NCBI GenBank assembly: GCA_020426325.1 | Contig: JAGQQG010000005.1 | Span: forward strand, 1 to 64,000 | Source: Planctomycetaceae bacterium | GTDB lineage: Bacteria; Planctomycetota; Planctomycetia; Planctomycetales; Planctomycetaceae | Direction of reading: 5' to 3' | DNA length: 64,000 nucleotides | In this document: one piece after another, positions 54,457-62,667 of the stretch | Layout: each line of letters opens with the position of its first letter | How positions within the stretch are numbered: position 1 is the first letter of the stretch | Translations under genes and position numbers: made by a program | The notes under the pieces: model-generated | What the model was told of the DNA's origin: nothing | What the model saw: the letters and a program-made list of their open reading frames with translations, nothing else | Databases searched by the model: none

Positions 54457-55131
54457 ATGGACATCTCTGTGATCATCCCCACGCTGAACGAATCCGCAAC
54501 GATCGCACAGACCGTTCAGCGGACGCGTGCACTCGGTGCATGCGAGATCATTGTTGTCGACGGAGGCAGCCACGACGGAACTCTGGCTGCCGCCGGCTCG
54601 GCAGACCAATGTCTCAACTCCCCAAGGGGACGTGCTGCTCAGCAGAACAGAGGAGCCGCAGTCGCAGGTGGGGACGTCCTCTTGTTTCTCCATGCAGACT
54701 GCTGGCTCGAAGCTGGAGCGTTCGAGGCGATGCAGCATGCATTGTCCGACTCCCGTTGTGTCGGAGGCTGCTTCCGGCAAATGATCGATGCTGAGGGTTG
54801 GGGGTATCGGACGGTCGAACGAGGCAACGCACTTCGTGTGCGATGGCTGAAATGGATTTACGGAGATCAGGCATTATTCGTGCGGCGTGAGGTCTTTCAG
54901 AGGGTTGGCGGATATCCTGAATTGGAACTGATGGAGGACCTGTACATTTCCAAGCGACTGAAACGCAAAGGGCGCCTGTGGGTTGTCGATCACTCTCTCC
55001 ACGTCAGCCCCCGACGCTGGCAACAGGTGGGACTGATCCGTCAGACACTCCGAAACTGGGCGTTTGTCGGCCTCGCCCATTGTGGCGTTTCTCCCCATCG
55101 ACTGGCCAGACACTATGCCAACATCCGGTAA
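54457..55131 (+). CDS. TIGR04283 family glycosyltransferase (arsenosugar-associated type)
   Basis: A 224-residue GT2-type glycosyltransferase from ATG 54457, 7 bases after the SDR gene. The N-terminal GT-A motif is MDISVIIPTLNESATIAQTV, then IIVVDGGSHDGTLA, FLHADCWLEAGAF (DxD-type HAD), DQALFVRREVFQRVGGYPELELMEDLYISKRL. This size and set of motifs match TIGR04283, annotated for arsenosugar biosynthesis. The radical SAM partner ArsS is not in the window, so the arsenosugar role is not supported by context here. It could be a general small GT. Confidence 0.85.
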   Translation: MDISVIIPTLNESATIAQTVQRTRALGACEIIVVDGGSHDGTLAAAGSADQCLNSPRGRAAQQNRGAAVAGGDVLLFLHADCWLEAGAFEAMQHALSDSRCVGGCFRQMIDAEGWGYRTVERGNALRVRWLKWIYGDQALFVRREVFQRVGGYPELELMEDLYISKRLKRKGRLWVVDHSLHVSPRRWQQVGLIRQTLRNWAFVGLAHCGVSPHRLARHYANIR

Positions 55132-55386
55132 TCACTCAGTCTCGTCAACTCTGAGATACGCGCTAGGCATTCCAGTTATTCAGGAGTAGTCGCGAACGGT
55201 CGTTCATCGATACAATTCCGGGGCGAGTAATCTTTTGAATCCTAACCTTCAGTGAGTTCGTCGACTCAGTCATTTGAGGTTTCTACTCCTGCGATCGCCT
55301 CTCAGTCTCTGTGGTGTCCTCGACAATATGAAACGGAAGAACGAGCGACTCTTTCTTCTTCTCCCTTGCGAATTTGAAAGTATGTC

Positions 55387-56700
55387 ATGCTGATCAGACA
55401 GATACGGATCCTGTTCCTGTTCCTGATGCTTTTGAGTCCCTCATGTTCTCCAACAGCCGATAGCGGTGGGAACACCAACAACACCACGGGTTCATCAGAA
55501 TCAGTGAGTTCTCAATCGAATACGTCTGGAACGGATGCGCTGACAGAGGTGGAGGCCATCGTGAAGAAGATGACCGACTTCTATCATCAACTCGATTCGT
55601 TGACAGCCGACATCGAGCAGGACATGCAGATGAAGTTGAACGGGCAGGAGGAATCACTGTCGTTATCAAGGTCTGTCGCAGTTCAGCGTCCGAAGAAGCT
55701 GGCGATCTACTCGACGGGTGAAATGCCCATGCTCGACATCTATCAGAATGACGAGTCCATCAGCATGTCTTTCCAGCCGCTCAATAAATACTCGCAGGAA
55801 GCTCCCTTGGAATCGTTTGACTACCTGCGGGCCAATCCATTGCTGAGTGGGCCGACTCTGATGAATTCGATGATCTTCTCACTGATCTCAGATGACCCTT
55901 ACGAAGCCATTATGGATGGTGTGACCGAGAAAAAGTTCGTGGGCCTGGAGGAACTCGAGGGGGAAAGTGTCAATCACCTACGGTTTGGTCAGGATGAGTT
56001 TGACTGGGATGCCTGGATCAAAGCGGACGGCGATCCTCTGTTACTTCGCGTGAAGGTCGACATGTCGAAAACATTGGAACAGATGGCTCCCGGGGCGAAT
56101 GCGGATTCGCAGATGACAATCACCGAGACATTTCAGAACTGGAGCATCAATCAGCCAATCGATGAAGAGGTTTTTGCCTTTACTCCCTCGGCCGATGCGG
56201 AAAAGGTTGACAATCTTCTTGACGAGATGATGCCCCCAAGTGAATCGTCGTCTCTTCTTGGGAAAACGGCTCCGCCTATCGAACTCGATTTGCTGAACGG
56301 CGGCACATTTCGGCTGGAAGAGCACGTCGGCCAGGACATCGTCATGCTCGACTTCTGGGCCACATGGTGTGGGCCGTGTGTTGAGGAGATTCCATTGCTC
56401 AGTGAGATCGCCGAAGAATACGCGGACAAAGGAGTCGTCTTCTACGCGGTCAACCAGGGCGAGGGACCGGACAAGATCAAAAATTTCCTCGCCACAGAAA
56501 AGTTGGATTTGACGGTCGCTCTCGATGTGAACGGAACAGCCGGGAATGACTATCAGGTCCAGGGCCTTCCAACGCTTGCATTGATCGACAAGGAGGGTGT
56601 GATTCAGGCGGTCCATGTCGGCTACGATCCCGGAATCAAGAAAACCCTTCGACGCGAGATCGACAGCCTGCTGAACGGCAAGAAGCTCGTGAAGGAATGA
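55387..56700 (+). CDS. Lipoprotein with DUF2092-like and thioredoxin (TlpA-type) domains
   Basis: A 437-residue protein from ATG 55387. A signal peptide with a lipobox-like LLSPSC (Cys near 20) is followed by a Gly/Ser/Thr linker. Residues about 55-260 form a LolA-like/DUF2092 domain (EAIVKKMTDFYHQLDSLTADIEQDM, YEAIMDGVTEKKFVG), which usually binds lipid or lipoprotein. The C-terminal 150 residues are a TlpA-like thioredoxin with the active site WATWCGPCVEEIPLL. It should sit on the outside of a membrane as a thiol oxidoreductase. It lies just before the NHL-repeat gene. Confidence 0.9.
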   Translation: MLIRQIRILFLFLMLLSPSCSPTADSGGNTNNTTGSSESVSSQSNTSGTDALTEVEAIVKKMTDFYHQLDSLTADIEQDMQMKLNGQEESLSLSRSVAVQRPKKLAIYSTGEMPMLDIYQNDESISMSFQPLNKYSQEAPLESFDYLRANPLLSGPTLMNSMIFSLISDDPYEAIMDGVTEKKFVGLEELEGESVNHLRFGQDEFDWDAWIKADGDPLLLRVKVDMSKTLEQMAPGANADSQMTITETFQNWSINQPIDEEVFAFTPSADAEKVDNLLDEMMPPSESSSLLGKTAPPIELDLLNGGTFRLEEHVGQDIVMLDFWATWCGPCVEEIPLLSEIAEEYADKGVVFYAVNQGEGPDKIKNFLATEKLDLTVALDVNGTAGNDYQVQGLPTLALIDKEGVIQAVHVGYDPGIKKTLRREIDSLLNGKKLVKE

Positions 56701-56831
56701 AATGGAGCTCAGGAGTCAGGACAATCAGCAGCTGTGCAGACAGTTTGCCGTCCACGTCTCCTGTCGACCTGTAACGCACAATTCTGGCAGATGCTGTTCG
56801 CCAGCTTGTCCCCAAATGAGAGTGCCCTGTG

Positions 56832-57815
56832 ATGATTGATGCCGGCCAGATGAGATTGGAAGCCGTCCCGGACTGGCCGGAAGTCCCGGAAGAGGTTGTA
56901 TTCGTCGAGGCAGTTGGTGTCGCAGTGGACTCCCAAGACCGCGTATTCGTCTTCGCCCGGGCGGACGTCCCGGTGCTCGTCTTCGAGTCGGACGGCACGT
57001 TCGTCACTGGTTGGGGCGAAGGCATGTTTGTCAGGCCGCATGGCATCACCATGGGGCCGGATGAGACGGTCTACCTCGTCGATGACATGGGGCACTCGGT
57101 GCGTCACTTCAGTCTGGATGGTGAGTTCATTCGCACCATCGGTCCGTCCGGCCAACCGTCGGAGACCGGAGTCCAGGGCTTTGACCATCGGACGATTCAT
57201 GATTCTGCCGGGCCTCCTTTCAATCTGCCGACAAATCTCGTGATCGGTCCGGAAGGGAATTTCTTCGTCTCCGATGGTTACGGGAATGCCCGCGTTCACC
57301 GGTTTTCGGCTGACGGAGAACTTCTCCTTTCCTGGGGGGCGCCGGGGGATCTGCCTGGGCAGTTCAATGTGCCCCACGGACTTGGTACCGACGGTCAACG
57401 CATCTTTGTTGCAGATCGTGAGAACAGCCGAGTGCAGATCTTTTCGCCGGATGGGGAGTTGCTCTCGATCTGGAGTGACGTCGCACGTCCGGCTCAGGTA
57501 TTTGTTGCGGCTGACCGGATGGTCTATGTCTTTGAACTGGGTTTTCACACGGGTCTCTTCCCGTGGCAATCCCAGGACAAGTCCCGTCCCGGTGGGCGCA
57601 TGAGCGTCTTCGACCTCGACGGACAGTTGGTGGCTCGTTGGGGCGGTCACGGTCGTCCGACTGAATACGACGGGTTCTATGCGCCGCACGATGTGGTGCT
57701 TGATTCATCAGGCAACATCTACACCGCCGAAGTCAAGACGGCTGCTGCCAAGTCGGTCGGTGACGACACGTCATCGCTTCCGTCCTTGCGAAAGTTCGCA
57801 CGGATCTCTGGGTGA
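56832..57815 (+). CDS. NHL-repeat protein (peptidylamidoglycolate lyase-like)
   Basis: A 327-residue beta-propeller protein, ATG 56832. Six NHL-type repeats are visible, for example VEAVGVAVDSQDRVFVF, RPHGITMGPDETVYLVDD, NLPTNLVIGPEGNFFVSDG, NVPHGLGTDGQRIFVADR and APHDVVLDSSGNIYTAEV. The fold and the Asp/His residues recall the lyase domain of peptidyl-alpha-hydroxyglycine alpha-amidating lyase. No signal peptide is present, so it is probably cytoplasmic. The function is uncertain; a sugar- or lactone-handling role is possible. It follows the TlpA-type gene by 131 bases on the same strand. Confidence 0.85.
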   Translation: MIDAGQMRLEAVPDWPEVPEEVVFVEAVGVAVDSQDRVFVFARADVPVLVFESDGTFVTGWGEGMFVRPHGITMGPDETVYLVDDMGHSVRHFSLDGEFIRTIGPSGQPSETGVQGFDHRTIHDSAGPPFNLPTNLVIGPEGNFFVSDGYGNARVHRFSADGELLLSWGAPGDLPGQFNVPHGLGTDGQRIFVADRENSRVQIFSPDGELLSIWSDVARPAQVFVAADRMVYVFELGFHTGLFPWQSQDKSRPGGRMSVFDLDGQLVARWGGHGRPTEYDGFYAPHDVVLDSSGNIYTAEVKTAAAKSVGDDTSSLPSLRKFARISG

Positions 57816-57837
57816 TGAGTCAACTCGGCATCTGTGC

Positions 57838-58746
57838 TCAGTCTCTCTGCGATTCTTCAGGCTGCAATCGACCCAGCCAGTGTTTTGCATGTCCGGTCCA
57901 CGAGGAGATTTCTGAGCCATCAACCGGACGCATGCCGTAGCCGTGCCCGCCGTTTCCGTAAACGTGCAACTCTGCGGGAATCCTTCGCTGTTTCAACCCT
58001 GCGTAGAACAGCACTGTACCGAGTGATGAGGAGCGGTCGTCGTCGGTATGCACGAGAAACGTTGGAGGGCAGTCGGCGGGAACGTGGACTCCCTCAACCA
58101 GTGTTTCATGATTCTGGTCATAGAGATTCCACGGATAGATCAACAGCGCGAAATCGGGCCGATAGGATACGTCGTCAATTTCATCGATCCGCTCGTAGGC
58201 CCGCTGGCCTTCCGAGCTAAGCAGACGTGCGGCCACTTGTCCACCGGCAGAGAATCCGAGGAGACCGATTCGATCTGCCTGGAGACCATATTGACTTGAG
58301 TGAATGCGGACGAGTGAGAGCGTGCGTTGTGCATCCTGTAGCGGACGTTTCCATCCAGGGTCGGATTCGTCTGCTTTTGTCCGATAACTCAACACAAATG
58401 CAGAAATCCCGAGTCGGTTCAGCCACTCCGCCGCCTCGGTCCCTTCCTTGTCGGGCACGACCTTTCCAAATCCACCGCCGGGCAGAATCACGACTCCAGT
58501 CCCGTTCGGCTTCGATGCCAGATGCACCGTAAACGTAGGACGACGGATGTTGACGACCCTCGTGACCGGTGGAACCTCATCCGGTCGATGGGGTTGAATC
58601 TCCCCGACATTGCGTGACGTTTCACCCGGTGCAAGATCCGGCCAGACATCTTCCGCTGGCTCCGCACACCACGCAACCTGTGAAACTGTCAACAACATGA
58701 CGGACGCGACATGTATTGATATAAACCGAAAACGATTCATAACCAT
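57838..58746 (-). CDS. Exported alpha/beta hydrolase (acetyl-xylan-esterase-like)
   Basis: A 302-residue secreted hydrolase; start ATG 58746 or 58740. A signal peptide ends near VAWCAEPAEDV (27). The oxyanion motif is GVVILPGGGFGKV, the nucleophile is in LLGFSAGGQVAARLL, Asp is in VHTDDDRSSSL, and His in GNGGHGYGM, so a complete catalytic triad is visible. Such planctomycete esterases remove acetyl or other groups from polysaccharides. It is transcribed towards, but does not overlap, the NHL gene and lies next to a class V aminotransferase gene on the same strand. Confidence 0.9.
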   Translation of the reverse strand: MVMNRFRFISIHVASVMLLTVSQVAWCAEPAEDVWPDLAPGETSRNVGEIQPHRPDEVPPVTRVVNIRRPTFTVHLASKPNGTGVVILPGGGFGKVVPDKEGTEAAEWLNRLGISAFVLSYRTKADESDPGWKRPLQDAQRTLSLVRIHSSQYGLQADRIGLLGFSAGGQVAARLLSSEGQRAYERIDEIDDVSYRPDFALLIYPWNLYDQNHETLVEGVHVPADCPPTFLVHTDDDRSSSLGTVLFYAGLKQRRIPAELHVYGNGGHGYGMRPVDGSEISSWTGHAKHWLGRLQPEESQRD

Positions 58747-58788
58747 TGCTCATTGTTACGGAATAACTGCGATTGGAAGATGCACATG

Positions 58789-60039
58789 TCAATCCAGTTT
58801 CTGGAGAGTTTCGATCAGTCTTCCCACTTCCATCGTGGTGTTGTAGTGAGCAAGGCCGATGCGAACCATGCCATCCGGTTCGAGGCCGAGTGCCTCTGTC
58901 AGCGGCTGGGCGTAAAAGTTGCCATGCCAGACAAAGATGCCCTTGGCACCAAGCTGCACTGCGAGAGACTCTGGCGACAACTTTGCATGCGTGATAGAGA
59001 CCGTCGGGAGGCGCTCAGCTGTTCGTGTCGAATCGGTAATTCCAAAGATGCGAACAGACGGAATGTTCTGGAGTGCGTCGATCAGTTTCCAGATGAGGTC
59101 ACTTTCATACTGCTGAATGGCATTCATTGAGAGTGCCAGGGCTTCTCGACGAGTGAGATTCGAGTTTCCAGACAGAGTCCTTCCCAGACCGGAAAGGTAA
59201 TCGACTGCGGCTAGCGTGCCGGCGATGCCTTCGTGATTCTGGGTACCCGTCATCCACTTGCCGGGCAGGGAATTCGGAGCGGGTCGAACCTTGTAGGCTG
59301 GTAGAGATTCCAACTGATCACGCTTCCCCCACAGAATGCCGACGTGCGGACCGAAGAATTTGTAAGCAGAGCAGGCAAGAAAATCGCATCCGAAGTCGTC
59401 GACATCGATCAGTGCGTGCGGCGCGTAGTGCACGGCATCGAGAAACGTGAGTGCTCCGACTTCGTGGCTGAGTCGACAGATTTCCTTGACCGGATTGATG
59501 ATACCGACTGCATTCGAGGCGCATCCGACGGCAACAAGTTTTGTTCTCTCGGAAAGAGCCTCCCTGAAAGTGTCCAAGTCGAGCGTGCAATCCTCCCGGT
59601 GGAGGTCGATGTGTCGGACGGTCGCTCCAGCATCCTGTGCAGCCATGACCCACGGCGTGTAGTTGGCGTCGTGATCGAGACGCGACACGATCACCTCGTC
59701 TCCCCGCCTCCATGTCCGCGACAAGGCCCGCGAGAATGCAAACGTCAGCGATGTCATGTTGGCCCCGAACATGACCGTGTCCGGATCGTCGACCCCCAGA
59801 AAATCCGTGACTGCTCGATGGGCTTCGTCAAGGATGGCGTCGCTTTCCACACTTGTGGCAAACACTCCACCGTGGTTTGCGTTACATCTTGAGTAGTAAT
59901 CTGACACCGCATCAATCACGACTTGCGGAACCTGCGTCCCGCCCGGTCCATCAAAGAAAGCAGCTGGATACCCATTGATGATTCGCGCAAGAGCGGGGAA
60001 CTGGGACCTGATGTCGCTGATGAGATCTGTGATTTGCAT
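58789..60039 (-). CDS. Cysteine desulfurase-like class V aminotransferase
   Basis: A PLP-dependent enzyme of 416 residues from ATG 60039 (upstream in-frame sequence to 60234 is not protein-like). PLP Lys is in LACSAYKFFGPHVG; GGVFATSVESD, VSRLDHDANYTPW and FLDAVHYAPH are typical of the class V family. It matches the cysteine-desulfurase-like group (TIGR01976), whose substrate is not always Cys. It lies 42 bases upstream of the esterase gene on the same strand and may be co-transcribed with it. Divergent from the sulfatase gene at 60238 with 198 bp between. Confidence 0.88.
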   Translation of the reverse strand: MQITDLISDIRSQFPALARIINGYPAAFFDGPGGTQVPQVVIDAVSDYYSRCNANHGGVFATSVESDAILDEAHRAVTDFLGVDDPDTVMFGANMTSLTFAFSRALSRTWRRGDEVIVSRLDHDANYTPWVMAAQDAGATVRHIDLHREDCTLDLDTFREALSERTKLVAVGCASNAVGIINPVKEICRLSHEVGALTFLDAVHYAPHALIDVDDFGCDFLACSAYKFFGPHVGILWGKRDQLESLPAYKVRPAPNSLPGKWMTGTQNHEGIAGTLAAVDYLSGLGRTLSGNSNLTRREALALSMNAIQQYESDLIWKLIDALQNIPSVRIFGITDSTRTAERLPTVSITHAKLSPESLAVQLGAKGIFVWHGNFYAQPLTEALGLEPDGMVRIGLAHYNTTMEVGRLIETLQKLD

Positions 60040-60237
60040 GTGATGTTGTTCTGGTTTCGGAAACGAAAGACCGCTCAGTAGAGACGCTACCGGATCACAG
60101 ATGGTACTCTGTGACTGATGCGAGGGCGACTTGACACGCATCGCTCTTCGGGCGATCGACGAGTATTGCCTCTCATCAGGATTCATCGCTGACAACCCAG
60201 AATTGCATTCGAAGCCACGGCTGATCTTGAGCACATT

Positions 60238-62655
60238 ATGAAAACACTCTCCATCTGCCTGCTACTGGTTGTAATTGTTGCGGTCGATGTCTCAGCATCC
60301 GCCGCCCCGCCCCGGCCGAACATTCTGCTGATCATGGCCGATGATCTGGGGTTCTCGGACCTCGGTTGTTATGGCTCGGAAATCGCGACGCCGAACCTTG
60401 ATTCGCTTGCCGCGAATGGCCTTCAGTTCTCTCAGTTCTACAACACTGCTCGGTGCTGGCCGACACGGGCGGCTCTCATGACGGGTTACTACGCCCAGCA
60501 GATCCGGCGTGACACACTCCCCAATATCCCGTCAGGGGGAGGGAATCGGGGAGTCCGCCCCGAGTGGGCTGTTCTGGTGCCGCAACTCTTGAAGCAGGTC
60601 GGCTACCGCACCTATCACACAGGCAAATGGCACATTGACGGCATGCCGCTCGCGAACGGGTTCGACCACTCCTATTACCTCCTTGATCAGGGTCGTTTCT
60701 TCAATCCGATCAGACACTGGAAAGATGACGTCCCCCTGTCAGCTGTGGAGAAGGGGACGGACTACTATGCAACGACGGCTCTCGCGGACCATGTGATTGA
60801 GGTCTTGCAGGATCATGCAGACCAGCACGCGGATGCTCCCTTTTTCCACTATCTCGCTTTCACTGCACCTCACTTCCCGCTGCATGCGCTGCCGGAGGAT
60901 CTCGCCGTTTACCAGGACACCTATGCAGAAGGTTGGGAGTCGATCCGAGCGAAGCGATGGCAGCGCATTCAACAGGCGGGCCTGTTTGCGGACGGATCTG
61001 TCAAACAGCCTTCAGCTGCCGAACGCGACCTGGGACCTCCCTACCATTTCCCCGAGGCACTAAAAATTCTTGGTGAGGGTGAAGTGAATCGCCCGGTTCC
61101 ATGGGAACGCCTGACGAACGAACAGCGACGGTTTCAGTCGACCAAGATGGCGATTCACGCAGCGATGATCCATCGCATGGACATCGAGATCGGCAGGGTA
61201 TTCGAACAGATTAGGAAGATGGGACGATGGGATGACACGCTCGTAATCTTCCTCTCAGACAACGGTGCCAGTGCAGAGATCATGGTTCGGGATGACGGAC
61301 ACGATCCGAGCCTCCCGCCGGGATCTGCAGGGACGTACCTCTGCCTCGGTCCGGGCTGGTCGACTTCGAGTAACACCCCCTTCCGCCGTCACAAGACGTG
61401 GACCCATGAAGGGGGCATCTCGACGCCGTTCCTGGTCTCGTGGCCCAACGGCATCGAAGCACGCGGTGAGATTCGCCGCAATCCAGAACATGTAATTGAT
61501 ATTGTTCCCACTCTATTGGAACTCGCAGGAGCAGAGACGATGCCCGATGCGCCCCCCGCACCCGGCAAGAGTCTCGTTCCGGTGTTTGCAGAGGATGGCA
61601 CGGTCACTCACGACACACTCTGGTGGTATCACGATGGACACAAGGCAATCCGCATGGGTGACTGGAAAGCAGTCGCTCCGATCGCCGAACCGTGGGAACT
61701 CTACAATCTCGCTGACGATCGTATCGAATCGACCGATCTCGCAATCCCCCGCGCCGACAAGCTGAAAGAACTTGTTGCGGAATGGGACCGGCATCTGGAG
61801 GAGTTTACCGAACTCGCGTCACGCGATCTGCCGCCGGAGGAGCTCCAGAAAGCCCAGGGCTCACATGATCGCTCCGTGGTTATAAATCAGGCACAGGAAG
61901 CCGCCCGACCGAAGCGTCAGCAAGTGCTCCTGGGAGGCGAGTCGTTCATGGTCAACGGTCGGCATGCCTTTCTGATAGCCCCCAAAGAGACGTCCACCAC
62001 CGACGGGCAGAAACCCTGGATCTTCTACGCCCCGACTTTGGCCCCCTATCCTGATCAGGCCGAGAGCTGGATGCATCAGCAGTTTCTTGACGCAGGCGTC
62101 GCTATCGCTGGCGTCGATGTGGGAGAAACCTACGGCAGTCCGCATGCCTTCCCGCACTTTGAAGCGCTCTACCAATACATGATCGATCAGGGGTATGCGA
62201 AGAAGCCGGCCCTGCTGGGCCGCAGTCGCGGTGGGTTGTGGGTCAGTAGTTGGGCACTAGAACATCCCGAGCGAGTTGCCGGCATCGCCGGCATCTATCC
62301 GGTGTTTGACTTCATGACCTATCCCGGCGTGAAACGTGCTTCGATCCCCTACGATGTGACTGAAGACCAACTGCTCTCGCAACAGGAGCGGCTGAATCCC
62401 GTCAAGCGCGCGAGCGAACTGGCTGATGCCAAGGTCCCGGTGTTCATCATCCACGGCACCGACGATAAGGTCGTCCCTATCGAGACAAACTCACTCATGC
62501 TCAGGGAGGCATACAAGTCACAGGAAGTCCCTGAACTGATCACGGTGATCGAGGCTGATGGACAGGGGCACAGCTTCTGGACAGGCTTCTTTCACTGCCA
62601 GGAGCTGATTGATTTCCTGATCCACTCAGCTCGCGACGGAGCTAACGTGGAGTGA
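60238..62655 (+). CDS. Sulfatase fused to a C-terminal alpha/beta hydrolase
   Basis: An 805-residue exported protein from ATG 60238. The signal peptide ends near SASAAPPRP. Residues about 26-530 form an arylsulfatase-type domain: metal-binding MADDLGFSDLG (Asp35, Asp36), the formylglycine site CWPTRAALMTG (Cys73, CxPxR), and later HTGKW and FLSDNGAS. Residues about 560-805 are an alpha/beta hydrolase with GRSRGGLW (Ser near 663), a late Asp in IHGTDDKVVPIE, and His in EADGQGHSFW. The fusion pairs desulfation with ester or peptide hydrolysis in one polypeptide, probably on a sulfated polysaccharide with ester groups. It needs an anaerobic-type or FGE maturase elsewhere. Not cut. Confidence 0.92.
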   Translation: MKTLSICLLLVVIVAVDVSASAAPPRPNILLIMADDLGFSDLGCYGSEIATPNLDSLAANGLQFSQFYNTARCWPTRAALMTGYYAQQIRRDTLPNIPSGGGNRGVRPEWAVLVPQLLKQVGYRTYHTGKWHIDGMPLANGFDHSYYLLDQGRFFNPIRHWKDDVPLSAVEKGTDYYATTALADHVIEVLQDHADQHADAPFFHYLAFTAPHFPLHALPEDLAVYQDTYAEGWESIRAKRWQRIQQAGLFADGSVKQPSAAERDLGPPYHFPEALKILGEGEVNRPVPWERLTNEQRRFQSTKMAIHAAMIHRMDIEIGRVFEQIRKMGRWDDTLVIFLSDNGASAEIMVRDDGHDPSLPPGSAGTYLCLGPGWSTSSNTPFRRHKTWTHEGGISTPFLVSWPNGIEARGEIRRNPEHVIDIVPTLLELAGAETMPDAPPAPGKSLVPVFAEDGTVTHDTLWWYHDGHKAIRMGDWKAVAPIAEPWELYNLADDRIESTDLAIPRADKLKELVAEWDRHLEEFTELASRDLPPEELQKAQGSHDRSVVINQAQEAARPKRQQVLLGGESFMVNGRHAFLIAPKETSTTDGQKPWIFYAPTLAPYPDQAESWMHQQFLDAGVAIAGVDVGETYGSPHAFPHFEALYQYMIDQGYAKKPALLGRSRGGLWVSSWALEHPERVAGIAGIYPVFDFMTYPGVKRASIPYDVTEDQLLSQQERLNPVKRASELADAKVPVFIIHGTDDKVVPIETNSLMLREAYKSQEVPELITVIEADGQGHSFWTGFFHCQELIDFLIHSARDGANVE

Positions 62656-62667
62656 GACGTTCAGGAC

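Noticed and set aside
56709..57689. A 326-residue open frame antisense to the NHL gene
   Set aside because: Shadow of the NHL-repeat gene; no protein-like motifs.
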